From Verrucomicrobiota bacterium (lineage in GTDB: Bacteria; Verrucomicrobiota; Verrucomicrobiia; Limisphaerales; PALSA-1396), in assembly GCA_016200005.1 (NCBI GenBank), contig JACQFP010000013.1, positions 1-64,000 on the forward strand: a DNA stretch of 64,000 bases. Direction: 5' to 3'. Positions 14,396 through 21,359 of this stretch are shown here, in pieces. The notes under the pieces are model-generated. The model saw only the letters and a list, made by a program, of their open reading frames with translations. It was not told the origin of the DNA and did no database searches. Position 1 is the first letter of the stretch; each line of letters opens with the position of its first letter. A program made the translations under genes and the position numbers.

Positions 14396-15221
14396 GACCA
14401 GCACCGCCGGATGTGCCCGCTTTCATCCACGCAGACTTCCAAAGCGCTGGGCGCGCGGTGACGCATCAATCTTCAAACGCCGTCACCCCACAATGCCAGT
14501 GCTTCTCCCTCCTCGCTCCGAACTCCGCGACCGATCACTTCTCCACCCTTTGGAAATCTAATGGCAGTGAGCAGTGGAAATCTCGTGACAAAGTAAAAAT
14601 CATTCTGGCCATCGGTGCCGTGCTACTGTTGCCGGCTACAGATTTGGTAGTTGTGGTGCTCTACGGCCTGGCGCGCTGCGCTGAAGCCCAGGACGAAACC
14701 AGGGACGATTAGTTTGAAGGTCGCGCGGGCTTGAACAGCGATGCGCCGAGCAGTCCTTCAATGCCGCGTGGCGCTCATCGGGAGTGCTTGACGAAACGCA
14801 GACGGTCCGGTAGGACGAAATCGAAAAGGCGATAAACGCCGGCGGCGTTCCTCACGTCGAGATCATCACGCAAGTCCCCGCAGAAGCAGTCGCGGTCTAA
14901 ACGCCGCCCCTCTAAGCCGCACGCCGGAAACGGCGTGGGGCTTTTTTCATTTTTTCGGAAAACCACCATGGCACGAAGACAGGGAGGAAATCCGCATGCG
15001 GCTGAAGCGGCACCTATTTCGCAGCGTGGTGATTCTCAGCCGCAATGGTTTCATTGCGACTTCGCCGGGAAGTGGGCAAGCCGTTTGGAACTCCAACGTC
15101 AAATTTCAGCCGCGCGCAATTCCTGGCGGCAGAAATCTTGGCGGGGCGAGGAGTGTCAAGCTGGAGCGCAGGAACGAGCAACACCTTTCGGTGTAATTGA
15201 CGTTCCGTTTGCCGATGGCAT
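14396..15221. other. Intergenic stretch with possible gene remnants
   Basis: A plus-strand frame 14413-14712 ends with a hydrophobic stretch (ILAIGAVLLLPATDLVVVVLY) but starts without similarity I recognise. A short plus-strand tail ending at TAA 14898-14900 (GGVPHVEIITQVPAEAVAV) looks like the end of a lost gene and is followed by a terminator. From 14950 to 15221 nothing convincing is seen. This stretch is the left flank of the mobilization gene block. Confidence 0.4.
14915..14947 (+). terminator. Rho-independent terminator
   Basis: agccgcacgccg pairs with cggcgtggggct (11 of 12 pairs) around a gaaa tetraloop and is followed by six T. It lies 15 nt after the TAA at 14898-14900. Confidence 0.75.
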
Positions 15222-15686
15222 TTAATCCGGCATTCCAGAACGGAGATAAAACAACGACGCCCAAAGACGACCCGTCTCGCCTTTGCTGATTAAGTCCGCT
15301 GGAGTGCGCCCTTCAAATTCCTCCATTTCGGCCAGCAACCACGAGCCGATTTCTTCGGGCTTCATCAACTGCTTGAGTTCGTTGTAAACGCTCTGAATCT
15401 CCCGCAGCTTCGCCGCGTAAACCGGGCTGATGGGGTCTCCCTGCTCCCAATTGACGAGGGCACGGTCGGAAGCGTTCATTACGTGCGCCAGTTGATTGCG
15501 GCTCCAACCCAAAGCCGTCCTCAGTTTAGCGAGGGTCAATTTTCCCGGCTTCTCGGTGTCCGTCTCAGCTTCTTGAATGGCGTGGTTGATTTCTTGAAGC
15601 TTGGCAAAAAGCTTCTCGCGCTCCTTTTCCAGGCCCCGCTTCACTTGGCCTGCTTTGGCAGGCCGTTCTCTGACCGCTGTGCTCAT
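15222..15686 (-). CDS. Xre-family antitoxin of a RES toxin pair
   Basis: A 154-residue protein. The central HTH (KLRTALGWSRNQLAHVMNAS, DRALVNWEQGDP) and the C-terminal region (GSWLLAEMEEFEGRTPADLI, RLWASLFYLRSGMPD) match the Xre/MbcA/ParS antitoxin architecture with a toxin-binding C-terminal domain. It is the second gene of a two-gene unit; the toxin lies 43 nt upstream. A long charged N-terminal helix precedes the HTH. Confidence 0.8.
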   Translation of the reverse strand: MSTAVRERPAKAGQVKRGLEKEREKLFAKLQEINHAIQEAETDTEKPGKLTLAKLRTALGWSRNQLAHVMNASDRALVNWEQGDPISPVYAAKLREIQSVYNELKQLMKPEEIGSWLLAEMEEFEGRTPADLISKGETGRLWASLFYLRSGMPD

Positions 15687-15729
15687 GTATTCACTATCGG
15701 CTAGATTATGAAATACTTCAAGAACTATT

Positions 15730-16302
15730 TCAATCCAGCGGTTTCAGGTTGGGATCACTTAACATTTCCGGTGCTTTGAGCTTTTTCGGGAAAATGATGA
15801 TGTTTTTGCTTCCTGGTGAAGCTTGGGATGCGGCGATGAGTCCCGAAAAGCAAACTTCATGAATTGCCCGGCCAATCGCCTGAGAAGCGGCTTCCCGCCG
15901 GTCTTGAATAGCACGCCAGTGGATTTTGTCCGTATCGAGGAAGGGGTTGATGGCTGCTGCGACTTCAGCGTCAGTCGTGTCCAGCAGACTCGCGGTCTTC
16001 ACCTTGATCCACGCCATGACCATCGGCAGAGATTTGTGATCTGGAAGATTCATTCGTCGCCCGCGTGCCCAATACTCCTGTAGTGCGGCTTCGACCGTCT
16101 CGCACAGATAAACAGCGGGAAAGGAATTCTTGGGAGTCCACCGCGCACCATGTAGTTGACTGCCCAAACCGGAAATGATTTGGTCAGCGAATTGCGGTTC
16201 GGTGCAACGATAGCAGACTGCCGAAAATGGTTTGCCCTTTTTCGCGAGCTTCTGAATCGCTTGCTCTATCTCGTCAAACTCTGGATGCACTTTAATCGCC
16301 AT
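15730..16302 (-). CDS. RES-domain toxin
   Basis: A 190-residue RES protein. The conserved Arg of CYRCTEP (R32), a second Arg in LHGARWTP (R54), the Glu-rich VYLCETVEAALQEYW (about 64-78) and a late Ser-containing segment (GLIAASQASPGSKNIIIFP) fit the Arg-Glu-Ser signature. RES toxins degrade NAD+ or modify proteins with it (family knowledge). The partner antitoxin follows it, which is the reverse of the usual antitoxin-first order of Xre-RES modules. Confidence 0.8.
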   Translation of the reverse strand: MAIKVHPEFDEIEQAIQKLAKKGKPFSAVCYRCTEPQFADQIISGLGSQLHGARWTPKNSFPAVYLCETVEAALQEYWARGRRMNLPDHKSLPMVMAWIKVKTASLLDTTDAEVAAAINPFLDTDKIHWRAIQDRREAASQAIGRAIHEVCFSGLIAASQASPGSKNIIIFPKKLKAPEMLSDPNLKPLD

Positions 16303-16360
16303 GATGAGGGGTATATGAATGCAGTTTCACAGCACCTTTTTCAATCATTCTTCGGTCCCA

Positions 16361-17845
16361 TCAGAACCAGCGATTCTTGAACCAAACGGAGACGGTTCCA
16401 TCCGGCTCAAGTGGCGACAGAACTGCCTTCTTGAATCCTCGCTCGCAGTGGACAAGCACGCACTCGTGATCGCGGAGATTGCGGAGTTTGTGCGGTTTGA
16501 TTTTGTGTTCCTCGGTTTCGGAGTAGTTCACGTTGTGCTTTCCGGCGCTGTGGCCCCATGAGCGTTTCACCACGCGCTTCTTGCCGAGGAAATCGGCGGC
16601 TTGAACCGCATCGGCTTCGTCGGCGGCGCGGAAGATGAGACGGTTGCGAAGGTTCAAGGTGAGCACTTTGGCTTTGTCATTGCCCAATGGCGGCACAAGC
16701 GAGGTTGTGCTTTGCGCAGCGGCGACAACGGTTGCGCCTGCTTCGCGGATCACGTCCACGCAATTGTAGTCGCTCGTCCCGTCTTCGTTCGCGGTCATGA
16801 ATCGCTGCGCTTCGTCGGCCCAGAGGATGAGCAGATTGTCATCAGCACGTTCGGCCTTGGCCTTGTCGAAGCGACGAAGGGCGTGGCTGTAGTAAAGCAG
16901 CTTGAGGAACGTGTTCACGTAGCGCCGCTCGGTCTGAAACTTCTGCGGCATCGTCGTGAGGATGATTTTGCCCTGGTCGATAGTGGCGAAATCGAAGGTG
17001 CTTTCTTCGGTGCAGAAAACCTCGGCGACTTCGGGGGTCAAAAAGTATTGAAGGTAATTGCCGATCGTTTCGCGGACGCCGCCATGCTGTTCCTCGGGCT
17101 GGTTGAGAAAGCGGTTCGCGAAATGGGCATACACAGCGACGCGGCGTGGTGTTTCGAGAAGGGATTCAAGATTTTCCATTTCTTCCTCAAGACTTTCGCG
17201 GTTGGATAACAACTCAAAGGCGGCGAGCAACGTCACCGGGCGGCTCAACTCGAAGAGCATTTCGAGCGCGTGGGCGATGTGGGTTTGCGCCTGGCTCTTG
17301 AAAAAGCCTTTGTCTCCGCCTTGGCCGAGACTCGTGGCGGTGTCCACGATGAATTTGGCGTAGGTCGTGAAAGGGATGCTGCGGTCGCCGGTCAAGTTGT
17401 AACGATTTGGCGGCGTCCATTCCGCGTCGGTGTCATTCGAGCGGATTTGCAAGTGAATCAGGTCGTGCTCGCGCCCGTAGTGTCGAGCCATCGCTGAAAG
17501 GGTTTCCCAATACACGCCCTTTTCATCAATGCAAAGTCCACCCCATGTCGGCTCGTTCTGAAAGACCTGGTGGGCAAGCTGATTGATCCCGGAACTGGTC
17601 TTGCCAGAGCCGGTGTCGCCGGTGATGAGCCAGCCGCGACAAAATTGAGTCCGCTTCCATCTCAAACCACCGAGTCGGGCAACGCAGTTTTTGCGGCTAC
17701 GCGGAACGAACAAGAGCCAGGCTGCGATGAGCGCCAGCAGAATGCCGCCCGCGACCAAGCAGTATTGCGGATTCCTCAATGCGAGAATGAGGTCTGGCGG
17801 CGGCATTATTGGACCGAACGGAATGACATCGAGTTTCACGGCCAA
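16361..17845 (-). CDS. VirD4/TraD-type conjugative coupling ATPase
   Basis: A 494-residue protein with one N-terminal membrane helix (about residues 30-47), Walker A GDTGSGKT (76-83) and a Walker B-like ILWADEAQRF. QKFQTERRYVNTFLKLLYYS and ATVVAAAQSTTSLVPPLG are typical of TraD/TraG/VirD4 coupling proteins that recruit the relaxase-DNA complex to a secretion channel. It is somewhat shorter than classical VirD4. It overlaps the next upstream gene slightly and belongs to a minus-strand run with ParA and small genes. Confidence 0.8.
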   Translation of the reverse strand: MAVKLDVIPFGPIMPPPDLILALRNPQYCLVAGGILLALIAAWLLFVPRSRKNCVARLGGLRWKRTQFCRGWLITGDTGSGKTSSGINQLAHQVFQNEPTWGGLCIDEKGVYWETLSAMARHYGREHDLIHLQIRSNDTDAEWTPPNRYNLTGDRSIPFTTYAKFIVDTATSLGQGGDKGFFKSQAQTHIAHALEMLFELSRPVTLLAAFELLSNRESLEEEMENLESLLETPRRVAVYAHFANRFLNQPEEQHGGVRETIGNYLQYFLTPEVAEVFCTEESTFDFATIDQGKIILTTMPQKFQTERRYVNTFLKLLYYSHALRRFDKAKAERADDNLLILWADEAQRFMTANEDGTSDYNCVDVIREAGATVVAAAQSTTSLVPPLGNDKAKVLTLNLRNRLIFRAADEADAVQAADFLGKKRVVKRSWGHSAGKHNVNYSETEEHKIKPHKLRNLRDHECVLVHCERGFKKAVLSPLEPDGTVSVWFKNRWF

Positions 17846-18201
17846 GCCCTCCCGATGAGATAACCAGCGAGCAATCCTGCGATGGTGGCGAAGATGGCGG
17901 CGGCGCGAGTGATTCTTGCAGCACGGTGGGCCGGTGGTTGGTCTCGCAACATTTCGAGTAAGGCCGCTGCCTGTCCCTGAAATGTCCGTGCGGCTTCAAC
18001 GAGCTTCGTGATGTCTGCACGGAACTGCTCAAAAGATGGAATTTCACGGCGACGGAGTTCATCCCAATGTCGCTGGTGGATTCGGAACAACTCGACGAGG
18101 AGCATCACCGCGTCGTCTTCTCGCAGCCGATGTTTATCGCGCCACTCGGCGACGGCCTCGTCGAACTCTTCGTCGAAGTTGGGTTGTTCGGTGTTCGGCA
18201 T
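17836..18201 (-). CDS. Small tail-anchored membrane protein of the mobilization block
   Basis: A 121-residue protein from ATG 18201 (MPNTEQPNFDEEFDEAVAEW). An upstream ATG at 18270 is in frame but would overlap the ParA gene by 64 nt. It is charged and helical, with a C-terminal hydrophobic stretch (AAAIFATIAGLLAGYLIGRAW). It overlaps the coupling ATPase by 10 nt. Function is unknown; it could help anchor or regulate the coupling protein. Confidence 0.6.
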   Translation of the reverse strand: MPNTEQPNFDEEFDEAVAEWRDKHRLREDDAVMLLVELFRIHQRHWDELRRREIPSFEQFRADITKLVEAARTFQGQAAALLEMLRDQPPAHRAARITRAAAIFATIAGLLAGYLIGRAWP

Positions 18202-18206
18202 GGGAA

Positions 18207-18899
18207 TTACTTCGCGGGCAGCAGCAAGCCAGCGACGGATTCGATTTCGGCGTAAAGCTTTCGCTGCCACGTTTGCAGCCGTTGACGGTCCAACAGGCTG
18301 AAAGAGGAATGCTTCGCTGCCGCCGTGATGGTCAGGTTTTCCGCGTTGAGCGCTTCAACCAGCCAATCCTGCAATCGGGACATGGCGATTTCCCGTCCGC
18401 CGAATTTGTCTTTTAGCTGTGCGCGCACTTCAGACGATTCGAACAATGCAAAGCTATCGCTGTGCGCGGCGTTGCGAACCACCACGTAGTTGCACTTCTT
18501 GCCGAATTGATCGGCTAGGCGTTGCACCTGATCAACGCTGTCCGATTCGTGATTCACCGGCATGATGAGTGTGAGCGTCGCGCCCATCGCAGACAGGACG
18601 GCGGGCAGGTCAATCTCGGCGAAGTAATCAATAAACAGGTCGGTGGACGCGGCGCGGCAATCCATGACAACGAGGCTGGCGTTCTCCAGCGCGGCGAAGA
18701 TGCCATCGAGTTCCCGGCGGTTGTCCAAATCCAGAAACCAGGTGTCAGGATGAAACCGTTTCAACGTCGAGTTTTCGTTGTCGGAATCAATTGCGACATG
18801 GGGGATGCTTTTGTCCTTGAGGAACTGGACGAAGTTGACGGCGAAGAAGCTTTTGCCGACACCGCCTTTGCCGTTGAGGATGAGGTCGAGACGTTTCAT
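18207..18899 (-). CDS. ParA/MinD-family ATPase
   Basis: A 230-residue ATPase with the deviant Walker A GKGGVGKS at residues 10-17 (LILNGKGGVGKSFFAVNF). A Walker A' region (HVAIDSDNENSTLKRF) and VVMDCRAAS as the Walker B strand follow. Similar proteins are found beside coupling and relaxase genes, where they act in DNA or plasmid positioning; a ParB partner is not evident. Its start overlaps the end of the preceding gene by 4 nt, so the block is probably one operon. Confidence 0.85.
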   Translation of the reverse strand: MKRLDLILNGKGGVGKSFFAVNFVQFLKDKSIPHVAIDSDNENSTLKRFHPDTWFLDLDNRRELDGIFAALENASLVVMDCRAASTDLFIDYFAEIDLPAVLSAMGATLTLIMPVNHESDSVDQVQRLADQFGKKCNYVVVRNAAHSDSFALFESSEVRAQLKDKFGGREIAMSRLQDWLVEALNAENLTITAAAKHSSFSLLDRQRLQTWQRKLYAEIESVAGLLLPAK

Positions 18900-19327
18900 G
18901 TGCTTTGAGGTTTGAGAATCCGAACTTGGGCAATGCGCGGTCCGCGACTGCGGGTTTGCGGAGCTTCGCCGCCTTCGGGATTCGCGGACGATTCAGCCGG
19001 TGCGCCGACTTCGCTGGCCGGCGCTGATTCAAGGGTTGTCCCGTCACTGTTCGCGGGCGTGGAAACAGGCGATCGCTTCCGCCCTGGCCGTTTGCGTGGC
19101 CGGACGCTCTCACCGAGCACCTGATGACAGAACACTGCGATGGCGGTTTTGCTTGTGGGCAGACAATGCTGCGTGAGCAGATCGGCAATGGAGCGATACG
19201 ATGCCCGCTTCTGTCGCAACTCCGTGATGACTTCCTTTGCCGGGAGCAAATCCTGGAATTTCTGCGGACGGCGCGGCGTAAATTCTTCGACCGCCTTGCG
19301 GACTGTGGTTGGGTCAAATGAGGACAT
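18896..19327 (-). CDS. Putative DNA-binding accessory protein
   Basis: A 143-residue protein from ATG 19327 (MSSFDPTTVRKAVEEFTPRR); the frame is open further upstream, but ATG 19327 is the better start. The N-terminal half contains an HTH-like YRSIADLLTQHCLPTSKTAI. The C-terminal half is rich in Ala, Pro and Ser and ends in a basic GPRIAQVRILKPQ. Small proteins of this type head mobilization operons and may bind the transfer origin; that role is inferred. Confidence 0.6.
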   Translation of the reverse strand: MSSFDPTTVRKAVEEFTPRRPQKFQDLLPAKEVITELRQKRASYRSIADLLTQHCLPTSKTAIAVFCHQVLGESVRPRKRPGRKRSPVSTPANSDGTTLESAPASEVGAPAESSANPEGGEAPQTRSRGPRIAQVRILKPQST

Positions 19328-19469
19328 AGGGTGGAATGATTCGGATGCGAACCGGGAAACTGATGAGCGGGAAAATGGACACGACGAAGCGGCGGCTCGG
19401 AGACTGTTCTGCCAGTCGAGGTTCACGGCCAATGTTGGTCAGCGGCGAGATTACGGTCGTGGACGGTGC

Positions 19470-19620
19470 GAGCCTGTGGACTGTTTGCTGACAGTTTGTG
19501 TCCGCTGCCGATTCCCGGTCGCGGCCAGTTGAAGTTGTTGCTTGGTCGCGGATGCGGACTGTTTGCTGCCGTGTCTTTGCGCGTGGACTGGCCGAGTTCG
19601 CGGACTGTTCGCGGACATGG
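19470..19620. repeat. GGACTG-containing direct repeats
   Basis: GGACTGTTTGCTG occurs at 19478-19490 and 19556-19568, and shorter GGACTG copies lie at 19585 and 19602 (ggactgttcgcgg). They sit upstream of the minus-strand mobilization operon. They could be iteron-like or an operator array, or coincidence in a gcgg-rich stretch. No convincing gene is present from 19328 to 19781. Confidence 0.35.
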
Positions 19621-19781
19621 ATAAATTGCGTCTGCGATCTGTTTTTGGCCTGCTCGCGTTCGCGGAATGGCCGCGTTTGTGGTCGTGAGCGATTCATATC
19701 GCGTGGCTGTTCGCCGTATTCACCGCGACTGCCTCGCGGACCTGGAAACCTTCGGCACGAAGGGGTAACGCGTGCCTTGTA

Positions 19782-20036
19782 TTAAACATGATGAGAAACA
19801 CACTGCCTCCTCTCTTGCAGCAGATCGTCGCGCCACTTCTCCAACTGCGCTGCCACGGTCTCGATGCGCGTGGTTTGGTCAATCGTCTGAGATCCCATTT
19901 GCGCTGCCTGTCGGTCGGAGTGCGGTGATTCGTGCAGCGCGATTACCGCATTGGCAGTGTTGGTGTTGATGTGTTCGCCGAACTTTTTCAGCACTTCAAT
20001 GGCGGTACGGATTTGAGCTGTCGTTGGTGTTTGCAT
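19782..20036 (-). CDS. Small conserved helical protein
   Basis: An 84-residue protein starting at ATG 20036 (MQTPTTAQIRTAIEVLKKFG) with continuous helical, coiled-coil-like sequence to RIETVAAQLEKWRDDLLQER. I recall similar small proteins in Verrucomicrobiota genomes but know no function. It follows the next gene closely (2-nt gap), so the two are probably co-transcribed. Confidence 0.55.
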   Translation of the reverse strand: MQTPTTAQIRTAIEVLKKFGEHINTNTANAVIALHESPHSDRQAAQMGSQTIDQTTRIETVAAQLEKWRDDLLQERRQCVSHHV

Positions 20037-20038
20037 GG

Positions 20039-20317
20039 TCAGATGCGGATGCCGCGTGAGGGTTGGTGGGCGCATCGTTGCCGGTAGTTTGGCCGCCGTT
20101 TGGGAAGCCACTGTGCCCGCTGCGCTAATTCTGACGTGACGGGATGCGCCCACGGTTCACTGAAGCCGAGTCGCGCGGCGGCTTCCTCGGCGGCAAGTTT
20201 GGTGGGTGCTTCAACGACGGTGCGAAGTGGATCACCCATCACGCGGGCATACTCTCGAGCCGTGTGGTAAATGCCCCAGAGTTGGTTGCCCGGTCTCAGA
20301 GTCGCGGTCGTGCTCAT
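20039..20317 (-). CDS. Small uncharacterised protein
   Basis: A 92-residue protein (MSTTATLRPGNQLWGIYHTA, EYARVMGDPLRTVVEAPTKL, EEAAARLGFSEPWAHPVTSE). There is no signal or membrane segment. The phrase ending in EEAAARLGF is typical of small conserved accessory proteins on mobile elements, but I cannot name a family. It lies 2 nt before the helical protein. Confidence 0.5.
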   Translation of the reverse strand: MSTTATLRPGNQLWGIYHTAREYARVMGDPLRTVVEAPTKLAAEEAAARLGFSEPWAHPVTSELAQRAQWLPKRRPNYRQRCAHQPSRGIRI

Positions 20318-20538
20318 GGTGGTAGTTGAGCACAGCCCGCCTTGGAGCTGGTGTAGCTGCTACACAGGATGCGCGCACAGTCCGTGTCATGTCCGGGGGG
20401 CGGTCTCGGCAAGGGTGCAGAAGCTCCCGCCAGAGAATGGGGCGAAAATGGAACAAACCCTCGGAGATTGAATCTGGCGCAGTTCCGGTGGCTATATCCA
20501 ACTTCCTGAATGGTTGGAATCGGTGGGGTTGCTCTGAA

Positions 20539-21258
20539 TCATGTTTCTCCCTTTGGCCAGATGGTGTGGCGGCATTTTGGAAAGTTGGCGCAACCCAAAA
20601 ACTGTTTGCCGCTGTTCTTGGCTGTGCGGGCAACCATTCGCCCGCCGCATTTGGGGCACACATCCGTGGATGCGTGCCGTTGGTTCAATGACGCCAGATG
20701 ATCCGACTTGGTCAAGCCACTCGTGGCCTTCACTTCCCTGAGTTTGCCCTCGGTTTCCGACACCCGCTCGTGGGTAAGCAGCGCGGTATTGAAGCTCGTG
20801 ATGTAGCTGCCCAAAGCCGAGCACAGCACATTGGCTGGCAACGGTGTCTTGAATTCGCATTCTCCGATAAAGAACACGACGGAGTGAAAGAACCGTCGCT
20901 CCAATTTCAAGAACTCAGCGAGACACTCGATGTGACGGTAATTCTGGCGAAGCGGGTTTTGAAACCGATTTTTGTGCCCGTAGATGCTTTGACACCAGGT
21001 GCTGTCCTTCTCATCGCCAAAAATCCATCCCTGCATGTTCTTCGTCTCGATAACAAAAATGCCAAAAGTCGAAACCAAAACATGATCAAGCTGAGTCGTT
21101 CCGTTCCCTGACGGAAGGATGATGTCATCAATGCGCCGGTAGATATTTTTATCCAAGCGCAACCACATGCCGAATGTGGTCAGCTTTTCTCCGAACCAAC
21201 CTTTAAGCACGCCGAACATACTGAATCCAAGTCTTTCCAATGGGGGTGGATTTGACAA
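20539..21258 (-). CDS. NERD-domain nuclease-like protein with a C-terminal zinc ribbon
   Basis: A 239-residue protein; ATG 21219 (MFGVLKGWFGEK) is an alternative start. The NERD core is visible as RIDDIILPSGNGTTQLDHVL, VSTFGIFVIETKNMQGWIFG and W.QS....K.RFQNPLRQN, with the D and E..K positions of PD-(D/E)xK-type nucleases. The C-terminus holds a topoisomerase-I-type zinc finger (CPKCGGRMV, KQFLGCANFPKCRHT). Such proteins are often cargo on mobile elements and have been linked to DNA processing or defence. It is transcribed divergently from the relaxase. The gap 20318-20538 shows nothing. Confidence 0.8.
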   Translation of the reverse strand: MSNPPPLERLGFSMFGVLKGWFGEKLTTFGMWLRLDKNIYRRIDDIILPSGNGTTQLDHVLVSTFGIFVIETKNMQGWIFGDEKDSTWCQSIYGHKNRFQNPLRQNYRHIECLAEFLKLERRFFHSVVFFIGECEFKTPLPANVLCSALGSYITSFNTALLTHERVSETEGKLREVKATSGLTKSDHLASLNQRHASTDVCPKCGGRMVARTAKNSGKQFLGCANFPKCRHTIWPKGET

Positions 21259-21294
21259 GTGCGGGTTGAGGTCCGCCGATTTGAAGCGTCTCCT

Positions 21295-21324
21295 TTGACT
21301 CGGACGAGGAGATGTATGTGATAC
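21295..21324 (+). promoter_or_regulatory. Candidate promoter of the relaxase gene
   Basis: TTGACT at 21295-21300 and TGATAC at 21319-21324 are separated by 18 nt, 35 nt before the GTG start. The -10 match is weak. The divergent interval 21259-21359 is also the most likely place for a transfer origin. Confidence 0.3.
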
Positions 21325-21359
21325 ACAAAGCGGCCCGCCCGTCGTGATAGTGTCCCCTC

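Noticed and set aside
14413-14712. 99-codon frame ending in a hydrophobic segment
   Set aside because: No ribosome-binding site, an odd N-terminus and no family resemblance; kept only as a note in the intergenic entry.
19314-19697. Arg/Ser/Gln-rich 127-codon frame on the minus strand
   Set aside because: It arises from gcgg-rich repeats, overlaps the start of a better gene and has no protein-like conservation.
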